Shown piece by piece: positions 46,420 through 54,413 of a DNA stretch of 64,000 bases. Each line of letters opens with the position of its first letter. Position 1 is the first letter of the stretch. The stretch covers positions 62,001-126,000 of the forward strand of contig NZ_BLYI01000043.1 of assembly GCF_016586355.1 (NCBI RefSeq), written 5' to 3'. The position numbers and the translations under genes were made by a program. The notes beneath the pieces were generated by a model. The model was given only the letters and a program-made list of their open reading frames with translations. It was not told the origin of the DNA and made no database searches. This DNA is from Anaerostipes butyraticus (GTDB taxonomy: Bacteria; Bacillota; Clostridia; Lachnospirales; Lachnospiraceae).

Positions 46420-46974
46420 CTAAGATTTTTTCAAAAATGTATGCTTATTGGTCTTATATTCCTTCACCCGAATAACATGAAGGTTCTGGAACCATGAATC
46501 AGAAATCTCCGTATCCAGTGAAGACTCCACAATCACCATCGTATCCTCCCCGCATACAGACAGCTGATCCAGCTGTCTCAATACCGCCTCTTCAAATCCC
46601 TTCTTATACGGCGGATCCATAAATATGTAATCAAATTCTTTTCCCTGCTGTTCCAGACGGCGAAGCGCTTCTGAAACTTCCATCTCCATAACCTGCGCCC
46701 GTTCTGTCAGATGCGTATGCGCAAGATTCTCCCGGATACAGCGTACAGCCCGCCTGGATTTTTCAACAAAACATGCTTCCCCCGCTCCGCGGCTTAAAGC
46801 TTCAATGCCAATCCCTCCACTTCCTCCAAAGAGATCCAGAAAAGAACATCCTGCTACATCATACTGAATCATATTAAACAGGGTTTCTTTGATCCGGTCC
46901 TGGGTAGGTCTGGTATCATTCCCCTCGATCGTCTTTAATTTTAAGCTCTTGGCGCTTCCTGCTATCACTCTCAT
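46420..46974 (-). CDS. rsmD: 16S rRNA (guanine966-N2)-methyltransferase RsmD
   Basis: A 184-residue methyltransferase. MRVIAGSAKSLKL and DNDTRPTQDRIKETLFN-type segments open the chain, LDLFGGSGGIGIEALSRGA binds S-adenosylmethionine and MDPPYKKG is the catalytic loop. ATG at 46974 has AAGGATG upstream at a normal distance; ATG at 46986 overlaps that site. Confidence 0.92.
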   Translation of the reverse strand: MRVIAGSAKSLKLKTIEGNDTRPTQDRIKETLFNMIQYDVAGCSFLDLFGGSGGIGIEALSRGAGEACFVEKSRRAVRCIRENLAHTHLTERAQVMEMEVSEALRRLEQQGKEFDYIFMDPPYKKGFEEAVLRQLDQLSVCGEDTMVIVESSLDTEISDSWFQNLHVIRVKEYKTNKHTFLKKS

Positions 46975-47007
46975 TACATAAAACATCCTTATCTTTTACT
47001 TCTCTTT

Positions 47008-47035
47008 ATTTTATTATATATTAAAAATTTGTCAA
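47008..47035 (-). promoter_or_regulatory. rsmD-coaD promoter
   Basis: TTGACA (47030-47035), a 16-bp spacer and TAAAAT (47008-47013), about 30 bases before the rsmD start. It lies just after the terminator of the spore-protein gene. Confidence 0.6.
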
Positions 47036-47046
47036 CCAGATAGAGA

Positions 47047-47078
47047 AGAAGCAGCGAAACTTTCTTTTCGCTGCTTCT
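47047..47078 (-). terminator. Hairpin after the spore-protein gene
   Basis: AGAAGCAGCGAAA and TTTCGCTGCTTCT form a perfect 13-bp stem with a 6-base loop. A pyrimidine-rich TTCTCTATC follows on the minus strand, giving a fair terminator between the spore gene and rsmD. Confidence 0.65.
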
Positions 47079-47157
47079 CCTCATGCCGGCAGATTTTCAA
47101 AATCCGCCTTTTTGCTTTTTCAGGCACCAATTCTGTGCTTTGATTATCTTTTGTTTT

Positions 47158-47379
47158 CTATCGGGACATTTCCTCTTCCTGTCTGCGGATCATTTTACGA
47201 ACCATTTCGCCTCCGACAGAACCAGCCTGAGCTGTTGTCAGATGTCCGTTGTATCCTTCTTTTAAGTCTACCCCGATTTCATTTGCAACTTCAAACTTAA
47301 ATCTGTCTAAAGCGCCTCTTGCCTCCGGCACCTCGACTCTGTTTGTTCCTTTGCTTCTTGCTGAAGTTCGTTCTTCCAT
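47158..47379 (-). CDS. Alpha/beta-type small acid-soluble spore protein
   Basis: A 73-residue DNA-binding spore protein. The GPR protease site is visible as FEVANEIG, and LTTAQAGSVGGEMVRKMI is the conserved second half. It saturates and protects spore DNA. ATG at 47379 (MEERTSARSK) has GGAGG 10 bases upstream; longer readings are not family-like. This is direct evidence for sporulation potential. Confidence 0.93.
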   Translation of the reverse strand: MEERTSARSKGTNRVEVPEARGALDRFKFEVANEIGVDLKEGYNGHLTTAQAGSVGGEMVRKMIRRQEEEMSR

Positions 47380-47422
47380 GTTGAATGTCCTCCATTTCTT
47401 TTGTGGTTTGTTGTTACGATGA

Positions 47423-47450
47423 TAGTATGCTCCAACCATCAAAAGATACA
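47423..47450 (-). promoter_or_regulatory. Candidate forespore (sigma-G) promoter for the spore protein
   Basis: CATACTA (47423-47429) equals the sigma-G -10 consensus. TGTATC (47445-47450) is the best -35 but sits at a 15-bp spacer, shorter than usual. The start codon lies 44 bases downstream. Confidence 0.5.
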
Positions 47451-47466
47451 CTAGGAGTTTTTACAT

Positions 47467-47498
47467 CGGCTGACATTTTTTTCAAATCAGCCGTTTTT
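47467..47498. terminator. Hairpin downstream of acyP, U-run only on plus strand
   Basis: CGGCTGA and TCAGCCG form a 7-bp stem with a 13-base loop. TTTTT follows on the plus strand, while the minus strand, which carries acyP, continues ATGTAAAAA. As drawn it would stop antisense transcription, though it may also mark the acyP 3' end. Confidence 0.45.
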
Positions 47499-47501
47499 CA
47501 T

Positions 47502-47777
47502 TTAATACGCTACCCTGAACTTCTTTTCTCCTTCTTTCAGAGGCCGTTCGCTGCGTTCAATATGATCGATCCGGATAAAATGGTATGCGTCATTCTGAGT
47601 CATGTCTAAAAACTTTTCAACCGCAGACGCAGTCCCCTGAACTTCCGCCTCCACAGAGCCGTCCGGCAGATTTCTGACATATCCTGTCAGCCTGCATTTT
47701 TCTGCATTCATGCTGACAAAAAACCGAAAACCAACGCCCTGTACTCTTCCGGTAAACCTAAAATAATAACGAACCAT
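47502..47777 (-). CDS. acyP: Acylphosphatase
   Basis: A 91-residue acylphosphatase hydrolysing acyl phosphates. FTGRVQGVGFRFFV holds the phosphate-binding loop and catalytic arginine, and GYVRNLPDGSVEAEVQG the catalytic asparagine. ATG at 47777 (MVRYYFRF) has AAGGAGG at a better distance than ATG 47783. It lies just after recG. Confidence 0.93.
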   Translation of the reverse strand: MVRYYFRFTGRVQGVGFRFFVSMNAEKCRLTGYVRNLPDGSVEAEVQGTASAVEKFLDMTQNDAYHFIRIDHIERSERPLKEGEKKFRVAY

Positions 47778-47789
47778 ACTCATTCCTCC

Positions 47790-49817
47790 TTACAAATTGT
47801 GTGCCAGGCTGATCTGTTTTTCCAATCTGCTGTTTTTAATTGCTGAAAAATCAAACCCTTCTTCTTCCAGTTCCTTCACAGCATCCGCTGCCTGTTTCAT
47901 AATATCCGCATCATTATAAACATCCGCCAGAATAAAATCCATCATTCCACTCTGGCGCACGCCAAAGAAATCTCCCGGTCCTCTCAGTTTCAGATCTTCA
48001 TTGGCAATATAAAATCCATCGTTGGACCGATTCAGGACTTCCAGACGTTTCATCGTCTCCTTTTTCTTTGATCCTGTCATGAAAATACAGTAAGACTGAT
48101 GCTCTCCTCTGCCGACCCGGCCTCTCAGCTGATGCAGCTGTGCAAGTCCGAACCTTTCTGCGTTTTCCACCATCATCACCGTTGCATTTGGAACATTGAC
48201 TCCTACTTCCACTACCGTTGTAGACACCAGAACCTGAATCTTCCCATCAGCAAAATCATCCATGATCTGCTGTTTTTCTTTCGCTTTCATCCGTCCGTGA
48301 AGACACTCCACCCGGATGGATGGCGGCAGATGATTTCGCAGCATAGCCGCATACTGAATGACATTTTCTCCTTCCATGGCCTCACTTTCTTCCACCATCG
48401 GGCATATTACATACGCCTGACGGCCCTCTCTTACCTGCTTCTCAATAAAACGATACGCCGTTGGCCGGTAACTGGTATTAACGACACAGTTTTTTATCGG
48501 GAGCCGGTTTGCCGGCACTTCATCAATCAAAGATACATCCAGATCTCCATACAGGATAATCGCAAGCGTTCTCGGAATCGGTGTCGCACTCATTACCAGC
48601 ACATGAGGCTTGTCCCCTTTCAATGACAGACTCTCTCTCTGACGTACTCCGAAACGATGCTGTTCATCTGTGATCACCAGAGCCAGCTGGTCATATTCTG
48701 CTTTTTCCTGGATCAGGGCATGGGTTCCTATGATGATATCTGCCTGATGACTTTTCATTTTCTCATAAATTTCCCGCTTTTCCCTGGCTTTTGTCGATCC
48801 TGTCAGCAGGACAATCCGTACGCCGTAAGGTGACAGCAGTTCCTGAAATGTCTCATAATGCTGATTGGCCAGCACTTCCGTCGGCGCCATTAAAACGCCC
48901 TGATAGCCTGCCTCTGCACACATCAAAAGCAGGATCACCGCCAGGATCGTCTTGCCGGATCCTACATCTCCCTGTACCAGACGATTCATAATCTTTCCGG
49001 AAGACAGATCATGTTTCATCTCTGCCAGCGCCCGCTTCTGTGCCCCGGTCAGTTCATATGGAAGCGACCGGATCAGTTTCTCTGCCTGCGGGCAGTCTGA
49101 AATCGGATAACTGCTTTTTTCTTCCCTGTCATCTGACAGCATATGCATAGCCGAAATAAAAACAAAAAATTCATCAAAAATCAGTCTTTTTTTCGCCTGG
49201 ATCAGAGTGTTTTTCGACTCTGGAAAATGAATGTTCCAGAGAGCCTGCCCGTAATCCATAGGACGATATTTTTCCATGATCTGTTCCGGAAGATATTCCG
49301 GGATTTTCAGAATATAATCTTTGGCCTGTGCCACTGCCTTAGAGACCTGTTTGTTGGTCAGTCCCGTCGTCAGAGGATATACCGGCTGCAGCGTTTCCTG
49401 TTTCTCTTTGTAATCCTCCGGCTCTGAAATCTCCGGATGTTCCATGCAGAGCCGTCCATTTTTAAAAACCGGCGTTCCGGTAAAAACATAGTCCCGCCCC
49501 CGGTGCAGCTGTTTTTTCAAATATGGCATATTAAACCATGTAAGACTCACGATGCCTGTTCCATCTTTTCCAAGACAGGTTACGATTTTCATCCTTTTGG
49601 CATATCTGATATGGACCTCAGAATCAATCCTCAGCAAAACAGAAGCCCTCTGTCCGATTTCCAGATCACCGACGGAAACCGGATCATCATATGTCAGATA
49701 ATATCTTGGATACATACTGATCAGGCTGTCTACATTCCGTACCCCCATTCTGGCAAATGCCGCCGCAGTTTTCTCCCCAATTCCTTTTAGCTCGATTAAA
49801 TTCGTCATTCCATCCAT
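47790..49817 (-). CDS. recG: ATP-dependent DNA helicase RecG
   Basis: A 675-residue branch-migration helicase. The N-terminal wedge/OB domain precedes Walker A GDVGSGKTI. The Walker B variant is VITDEQHRFGVRQRE, followed by VMSATPIPRTLA and QLRGRVGRGEHQSYC. It processes stalled forks and recombination intermediates. ATG at 49817 has GGGAG about 10 bases upstream. It follows fakA after a terminator, so it likely has its own promoter. Confidence 0.96.
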   Translation of the reverse strand: MDGMTNLIELKGIGEKTAAAFARMGVRNVDSLISMYPRYYLTYDDPVSVGDLEIGQRASVLLRIDSEVHIRYAKRMKIVTCLGKDGTGIVSLTWFNMPYLKKQLHRGRDYVFTGTPVFKNGRLCMEHPEISEPEDYKEKQETLQPVYPLTTGLTNKQVSKAVAQAKDYILKIPEYLPEQIMEKYRPMDYGQALWNIHFPESKNTLIQAKKRLIFDEFFVFISAMHMLSDDREEKSSYPISDCPQAEKLIRSLPYELTGAQKRALAEMKHDLSSGKIMNRLVQGDVGSGKTILAVILLLMCAEAGYQGVLMAPTEVLANQHYETFQELLSPYGVRIVLLTGSTKAREKREIYEKMKSHQADIIIGTHALIQEKAEYDQLALVITDEQHRFGVRQRESLSLKGDKPHVLVMSATPIPRTLAIILYGDLDVSLIDEVPANRLPIKNCVVNTSYRPTAYRFIEKQVREGRQAYVICPMVEESEAMEGENVIQYAAMLRNHLPPSIRVECLHGRMKAKEKQQIMDDFADGKIQVLVSTTVVEVGVNVPNATVMMVENAERFGLAQLHQLRGRVGRGEHQSYCIFMTGSKKKETMKRLEVLNRSNDGFYIANEDLKLRGPGDFFGVRQSGMMDFILADVYNDADIMKQAADAVKELEEEGFDFSAIKNSRLEKQISLAHNL

Positions 49818-49881
49818 TTTACTCTGCTCCCATCTGTCACAGGCAGACTCTTTTTGCGTATCAGAAGTTCTCCCTGTCTGT

Positions 49882-49934
49882 TAAAAAGAGGAAGCGGCAA
49901 AACGGATCTGCCAAAATCCGCCTTTCCCTTCCTC
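49882..49934 (-). terminator. Terminator after fakA
   Basis: GAGGAAG and CTTCCTC (49888-49894 and 49928-49934) form the outer stem, with internal CGGAT/ATCCG pairing. TTTTTAAC follows on the minus strand. Confidence 0.7.
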
Positions 49935-49951
49935 ATAAATGCCGGCTGTTT

Positions 49952-51607
49952 TTACTCTACGGACATCAGGAAATAGTAGACCGGCTGTCCTCCATATTCC
50001 AGCTGTACATCACAGTCCGGATACTTCTCTTCTATCTTCTCTGCCATCTGCTCTGCGTCTTCTTTCGTTACATCTTGTCCATAATAAACACTGATCAGTT
50101 CACTGTCTTCATCTGTCATATCATTCAGAAGATCCAGCGCGACTTTTTTAATATCCTGACCAACTTCTTTGATTCCATCATCATCAATCCCCATAATATC
50201 ATTGACTTTGATCTCTTTTCCTCCGACCGATGTATTTCTTACCGCATAAGTCACCTCACCGGTTCTGACATTCTCCATCATCTCCGTCATGTTTTCCACA
50301 TTTGTCTCCACATCCTGCTCCGGTTCAAACCCAATAAACGCAGAAATTCCCTGTGGAACTGTCTTCGTAGGAATAATGATAATTTGCTTATCTTCCACAA
50401 GAGACTTTGCCTGATTTGCAGCCAGAATAATATTCTTATTGTTCGGAAGAATGAAAATCGTATCCGCGCTGACCTGATCCACTGCCTCCAGCAGATCTTC
50501 CGTACTCGGATTCATCGTCTGTCCGCCTTCGATCAGGCAATCGACTCCCAGATCCCTGAAAATCTGATTCAGTCCGTCACCAATGGAAACCGCAATAAAT
50601 CCATAAGGCTTTCTTGATTCCTTCTTCTTCCCGGCCATTTCTTTTGTCCCGGATGTTTCCCGGGTCAGATGCAGCCGTTCCTGATGTTCTTCCCTCATGT
50701 TATCAATCTTCATGCTGGTCAGCTCTCCATAAGTCAGACCTTTCTCAATCGCTTTTCCCGGATGATTGGTATGAACATGAACCTTTACAATATCTTCATC
50801 CCCTACGACAACAACGCAGTCACCGATTCCTGAAAGATAAGATTTAAAATCCTGCTCCTTTTCATCACTCCAGGTTTCTTCAAGCATCACGATAAATTCG
50901 GTACAATAGCCAAATCGAATCTCTTCTTCACGGCCGTCTTTTCTCTGAGCAGAAGCTGCTTTCTGAGGCGCTTTTTTCATTCCGTCCATCTGTATGTTTT
51001 TCCCAGACATCACTTCCACTGCACCCCGAAGAAACTCAACCAGCCCCTGACCTCCGGAATCTACAACTCCGGCTTCTTTTAAGACCGGCAGCATCTCCGG
51101 CGTCCGTTCAAGCACCTTTTCCGCTTCTTCTAAAACGATCTTCGCAAATTCCTGGAAATCTTCTTCCTGACGGGCCGCATTTACCGCTGCGTCTGCCGCC
51201 GCCCTGGCTACTGTAAGGATTGTCCCTTCTTTCGGCTTCATCACAGCCCTGTATGCCGTATCCGCAGCATATTTAAATCCCGCTGCCACAGCCTTTGTGC
51301 TCAGCGTTTCTTCCTCTTTGACTCCTTTATAAAATCCCCGGAACAGCTGTGATAAAATAACTCCCGAATTCCCCCTGGCTCCGCGAAGAGAACCGCTGGA
51401 CAGTCCTCTGGTAATTTCTTTGATGGAAAGTTCCGCACTGGCGACTTCTTTGGCCGCCGCCATGGCCGTCATCGTCATATTCGTCCCCGTGTCTCCATCC
51501 GGAACCGGGAAAACATTCAGCTCATTAATATATTCTTTCTGCGCTTCAAGGCGCTCGGCGCCGCCGATCAACATCTTCTGCAGCAAAGACGCATCTACCT
51601 GTTTCAT
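49952..51607 (-). CDS. fakA: DAK2-domain protein, fatty acid kinase FakA/YloV type
   Basis: A 551-residue protein. The N-terminal DhaL-like ATP-binding domain carries NVFPVPDGDTGTNMTMT, whose aspartates bind Mg-ATP. The middle and C-terminal domains (GYCTEFIVMLEE, VVVVGDEDIVKVHVHTN, IIIPTKTVPQG) bind the FakB acyl carrier. It phosphorylates exogenous fatty acids for entry into the PlsX/PlsY pathway. ATG at 51607 (MKQVDASLLQKM) has GGAGG 8 bases upstream and matches family starts better than ATG 51622. It follows the Asp23 gene. Confidence 0.88.
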   Translation of the reverse strand: MKQVDASLLQKMLIGGAERLEAQKEYINELNVFPVPDGDTGTNMTMTAMAAAKEVASAELSIKEITRGLSSGSLRGARGNSGVILSQLFRGFYKGVKEEETLSTKAVAAGFKYAADTAYRAVMKPKEGTILTVARAAADAAVNAARQEEDFQEFAKIVLEEAEKVLERTPEMLPVLKEAGVVDSGGQGLVEFLRGAVEVMSGKNIQMDGMKKAPQKAASAQRKDGREEEIRFGYCTEFIVMLEETWSDEKEQDFKSYLSGIGDCVVVVGDEDIVKVHVHTNHPGKAIEKGLTYGELTSMKIDNMREEHQERLHLTRETSGTKEMAGKKKESRKPYGFIAVSIGDGLNQIFRDLGVDCLIEGGQTMNPSTEDLLEAVDQVSADTIFILPNNKNIILAANQAKSLVEDKQIIIIPTKTVPQGISAFIGFEPEQDVETNVENMTEMMENVRTGEVTYAVRNTSVGGKEIKVNDIMGIDDDGIKEVGQDIKKVALDLLNDMTDEDSELISVYYGQDVTKEDAEQMAEKIEEKYPDCDVQLEYGGQPVYYFLMSVE

Positions 51608-51624
51608 GTTTTCTGCCTCCATCT

Positions 51625-51981
51625 TTATCCTATATCTTTTACGCTTTCCACGTATATATTAATCCCTTCAACCTCCAGGCTTGTGAATTCTTCCACTCGG
51701 TATTTCACTGATTCCATTAGATTATTCACAACCGCTGAAATTGAAACCCCATAAGATACGATGATGTGAAATTCTATAGTAATCTTATTTTCTTTTACTG
51801 AAACAAAAACACCTTTCCGGATATTGTCTCTTGTCAGCAGTTTTACAATCCCGTCTTTTACGTTCACCATCGCCATTCCGACAATCCCAAAGCATCCAAG
51901 AGCACAGATTCCGGCATATTTTGCGATTACCTGATTATCAATGGTGATTTCTCCGTTTTTCGTCTTTATAGAACCTTTCAT
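51625..51981 (-). CDS. Asp23/Gls24 family protein (YloU-like)
   Basis: A 118-residue Asp23/Gls24 family protein with the typical GEITIDNQVIAKYAGICALGCFGIVGMA segment. The family is linked to envelope homeostasis and is nearly always paired with fakA. ATG at 51981 has GGAGG 8 bases upstream. A promoter at 52013-52041 precedes it. Confidence 0.9.
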   Translation of the reverse strand: MKGSIKTKNGEITIDNQVIAKYAGICALGCFGIVGMAMVNVKDGIVKLLTRDNIRKGVFVSVKENKITIEFHIIVSYGVSISAVVNNLMESVKYRVEEFTSLEVEGINIYVESVKDIG

Positions 51982-52012
51982 ATAATTACCTCCAGCCAAG
52001 AATTATAAGATG

Positions 52013-52041
52013 ATTATACCTTATCCCACAAGGTGCGTCCA
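52013..52041 (-). promoter_or_regulatory. Promoter for asp23-fakA
   Basis: TGGACG (52036-52041), a 17-bp spacer and TATAAT (52013-52018). Confidence 0.6.
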
Positions 52042-52120
52042 GCCCTGAACGTCTGTCAGGACATACTTGTTTCCCTGTAAGTATCTCTCTTTTTCTCAAA
52101 AAATAAAAACAAATTTTATC

Positions 52121-52149
52121 TTGATTTTTAGAAAACTATCTGTTAGAAT
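52121..52149 (+). promoter_or_regulatory. rpmB promoter
   Basis: TTGATT (52121-52126), a 17-bp spacer and TAGAAT (52144-52149), giving a leader of about 55 bases before rpmB. Confidence 0.65.
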
Positions 52150-52208
52150 GAAATAGTTGTCGAGCCCGGAATGAACATGGGAGAAGATTTGAAGAAGGAG
52201 GTGCTAAC

Positions 52209-52394
52209 ATGGCAAAATGTGCTATTTGCGGAAAAGGCGCTCATTTTGGAAATGCAGTCAGTCACTCACATAGAAGATCAAACAAAATGTGGAAATCAAA
52301 TATTAAATCCGTAAAGGTGAAAGTTAACGGCGGAGCAAAGAAAATGTACGTTTGTACTTCTTGCTTAAGATCTGGTAAGGTTGAACGCGCCTAA
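52209..52394 (+). CDS. rpmB: 50S ribosomal protein L28, zinc-ribbon form
   Basis: A 61-residue L28. C4 and C7 (MAKCAICGKG) with CTSC near the C-terminus form a zinc site, so it is the C+ type. AAGGAGGTG precedes ATG at 52209. The divergent arrangement with asp23-fakA-recG is conserved in Firmicutes. Confidence 0.96.
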   Translation: MAKCAICGKGAHFGNAVSHSHRRSNKMWKSNIKSVKVKVNGGAKKMYVCTSCLRSGKVERA

Positions 52395-52422
52395 TCACTT
52401 TGATTTGTTTAATATAAACCAC

Positions 52423-52457
52423 AAAGAGTTGGATAGTCATCCGGCTCTTTTTTTATT
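52423..52457 (+). terminator. rpmB terminator
   Basis: AAAGAGTTGGAT and ATCCGGCTCTTT form a 12-bp stem with two G-U pairs and an AGTC loop, followed by TTTTATTT. Confidence 0.85.
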
Positions 52458-52473
52458 TCAGAAACAGGCATCA

Positions 52474-52611
52474 TCAGTAAAAGAAGAGGCAGTATCCCAT
52501 GATCATACACACAATACACAAAATGATCTGCGTAAAATCATGACTAATAAACAGGCCGGTTACCAGTCCTATTCCAAAAAAACAAACCGCAATCGCACAA
52601 ACTCTTTTCAT
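52474..52611 (-). CDS. Small two-segment membrane protein, 45 residues
   Basis: A 45-codon ORF with ATG at 52611, GCAGGTG about 6 bases upstream and a TGA stop at 52474. The product begins MKRVCAIAVCFFGIG, has a short polar centre (SHDFTQ) and ends with a second hydrophobic stretch (IILCIVCMIMGYCLFFY), so two membrane segments are likely. It lies between the ytfJ and rpmB terminators. Its own promoter is unclear. No family is recognised; small size makes this tentative. Confidence 0.5.
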   Translation of the reverse strand: MKRVCAIAVCFFGIGLVTGLFISHDFTQIILCIVCMIMGYCLFFY

Positions 52612-52662
52612 GTTTTCACCTGCCGCTGATCTAATTATCTCTTACTACAGCATATGCACAAA

Positions 52663-52692
52663 AAAGCAAAAAGAGTCCTGCCGGACTCTTTT
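52663..52692 (-). terminator. ytfJ terminator
   Basis: AAAAGAGTCC and GGACTCTTTT form a 10-bp stem with a TGCC loop. TTTGCTTTTTT follows on the minus strand. The stem overlaps the last bases of the ytfJ stop codon. Confidence 0.8.
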
Positions 52693-53071
52693 ATTCTTTC
52701 TCATTTTCCAGATCTTCCACAATATCTTCCAGAGTTTCTTCTTTTTTTGTAAATTTATCAATCACATCCGGCACCATATCAAGAAGCTTTACGATTGTTT
52801 CCTGATTCTTTACATTGACGAGTTTCGTCTGCCCGTCCCGGATCACAAGAACTGCGCTTGGTGTCAGCTTGCCGCCGATTCCTCCTCCGCTGCGGTTCTT
52901 TTTTTCCGCCTCAAAAGCGCCGGCTCCCATTCCAAAAGAAACATCCACCAAAGGCAGTATGATCGTATCTTTAATATAGATTGGTTCTCCAACTACTGTT
53001 TTGGAAGTCAGAAATCCTTCCATCCCCTGAAACAGAGAATTTACTGTTTCGTTCAATTTTTCTTTTCCCAT
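52691..53071 (-). CDS. ytfJ: Sporulation protein YtfJ (GerW family)
   Basis: A 126-residue GerW/YtfJ family protein. VNSLFQGMEGFLTSKTVVGEPI opens the chain, GAGAFEAEKKN and GGIGGKLTPSAVLVI are family motifs, and an acidic helix ends it. In Bacillus it is forespore-expressed and affects germination. AGGAGG precedes ATG at 53071, 4 bp after the DUF2953 gene. Confidence 0.9.
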   Translation of the reverse strand: MGKEKLNETVNSLFQGMEGFLTSKTVVGEPIYIKDTIILPLVDVSFGMGAGAFEAEKKNRSGGGIGGKLTPSAVLVIRDGQTKLVNVKNQETIVKLLDMVPDVIDKFTKKEETLEDIVEDLENEKE

Positions 53072-53075
53072 AACG

Positions 53076-54026
53076 TCAACCTCCTACTATCTTTACAGCC
53101 CGGTCTTTCTGCCGGATCAGATCCTTATCACGGTAAATATCCCATACAAGTTTTAATATCTTATAACGTCTGATCCGTCCAGCCGCCAGCACTTTTCCCT
53201 CTATGATCTTACGGGTAAAATCCGGCGTCACATCCAGACGGTCGCCATACAGCGGCATGGCAGCGGCAATCCAGCCAAGAACCTTCCCCGTATCTGCCGG
53301 ATCTTCCAGGCCGAATACGATCCTGCCTTCCAGTTTCTGGGGCATCAGATACCCCGCGCCCCGCAGGAAATATCCCTTGATTCTGACCGCAGCCCTTCTC
53401 AGCTGTTCATCTTCCAGAAGATCCAGGATTGACGTTCCTTTTCTCGCCAGCCTCTTTAGCTTGTTTAAAATATTTTTCCATTTATTATAACACTTTCGAA
53501 AGAAATCTACGAATCTTTCAGAGACTTTTTTTCGCGGTTTTTCTTTCCTTTGGAGAACCCCGGCTTCCTCCACGGTTTTCTCTGTTTCCTCCTCATCCCA
53601 GGCAAGATCCAGAATATCCGTTACCGGTCCTTCCGGCTCCCCCGGCTGATGTTCCGGTTCAGGAAGACTGTCCGGAAACCTCTCTTTCGGGTTTATGGAG
53701 CTGTCTGTCTTCTGCGTTTCTTCTTTTACCGCTTCTTCTACAACAGAATCTTTTTTCCCTCCGCCAAGCAAAGACCATTTTCCCGGATCGGTCCGATAAA
53801 TCGGAATTCCGAAAATTCTCACCGCCACATCCAGGCTCTCTTCATAAGACGCCTTCATTCCAAACAGAGGAAATGCCCAGCGGACCCTCGCTTTTACATG
53901 AGGCTTTCCGTCAAATTCTGCCTCCAGGCGATAAGCAATGGGACAGATCAGAAGGACCGCCAGGATAACCAGCGGAATCAGTATGATTATGCCTATAATT
54001 TTCAAAATCAAAAAAACAATCGTCAT
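53076..54026 (-). CDS. DUF2953 domain-containing membrane-anchored protein
   Basis: A 316-residue protein with one N-terminal membrane segment (MTIVFLILKIIGIIILIPLVI), then FDGKPHVKARVRWAFPLFGMKA typical of DUF2953, an acidic Pro/Glu-rich linker at about 100-160, and a basic C-terminal part. YtfI, the Bacillus homologue, also neighbours ytfJ. ATG at 54026 overlaps the preceding stop (ATGA) and has GGAGAAG upstream; the TTG at 54041 is rejected. Role unknown. Confidence 0.82.
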   Translation of the reverse strand: MTIVFLILKIIGIIILIPLVILAVLLICPIAYRLEAEFDGKPHVKARVRWAFPLFGMKASYEESLDVAVRIFGIPIYRTDPGKWSLLGGGKKDSVVEEAVKEETQKTDSSINPKERFPDSLPEPEHQPGEPEGPVTDILDLAWDEEETEKTVEEAGVLQRKEKPRKKVSERFVDFFRKCYNKWKNILNKLKRLARKGTSILDLLEDEQLRRAAVRIKGYFLRGAGYLMPQKLEGRIVFGLEDPADTGKVLGWIAAAMPLYGDRLDVTPDFTRKIIEGKVLAAGRIRRYKILKLVWDIYRDKDLIRQKDRAVKIVGG

Positions 54027-54340
54027 GATTCTTCTCCACAAAAATATTCTACGGCTTCCTTCATCTGATCTGCACCAGCCAGATCCTGCACAATCCGTTT
54101 TGTCATGACCAGAGCATCTTCTCTTCCGGCTGCCAGACCGACGACCACAATGTTCTCTCCCTGATAGAAATCAGAAAGCAGCTCATCATATTCATAAATC
54201 TCCAGAAACGCAGATTTCCACAAAGGCAGGGTTACACAATATAAAAACGGGATACTTTTCTGTCTTTGGATTCTTTTTATGATCTGCTTTTCTCTTCTGC
54301 GCAGTATTTCTGATATGTATGCATTTTTCGAAATTATCAT
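54023..54340 (-). CDS. Conserved-context hypothetical protein
   Basis: A 105-residue protein not recognised. The N-terminus (MIISKNAYISEILRRREKQIIKRIQRQK) is a basic helix. The rest is a small alpha/beta protein with a hydrophobic strand (NIVVVGLAAGREDALVMTKRIVQDLAG). The ATG at 54340 is preceded by GGGAG only 2-3 bases away, which is unusually close. Longer readings run through the pyk terminator. It overlaps the DUF2953 gene by 4 bp, so it probably belongs to the same sporulation-linked transcript. Confidence 0.65.
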   Translation of the reverse strand: MIISKNAYISEILRRREKQIIKRIQRQKSIPFLYCVTLPLWKSAFLEIYEYDELLSDFYQGENIVVVGLAAGREDALVMTKRIVQDLAGADQMKEAVEYFCGEES

Positions 54341-54363
54341 TTCTCCCACCCGATGATTAAAGC

Positions 54364-54395
54364 AAAATGAGGATGTATTGCTACATCCCCATTTT
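54364..54395 (-). terminator. pyk terminator
   Basis: AAAATGAGGATGTA and TACATCCCCATTTT form a 14-bp stem with one mismatch and a TTGC loop. TTTTGCTTT closes the minus-strand end. Confidence 0.75.
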
Positions 54396-54413
54396 AACAC
54401 ATATTTATGTCAA

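Noticed and set aside
49757-50617. Plus-strand open frame of 286 codons over fakA
   Set aside because: Antisense to fakA and spans the fakA terminator; composition is not protein-like.
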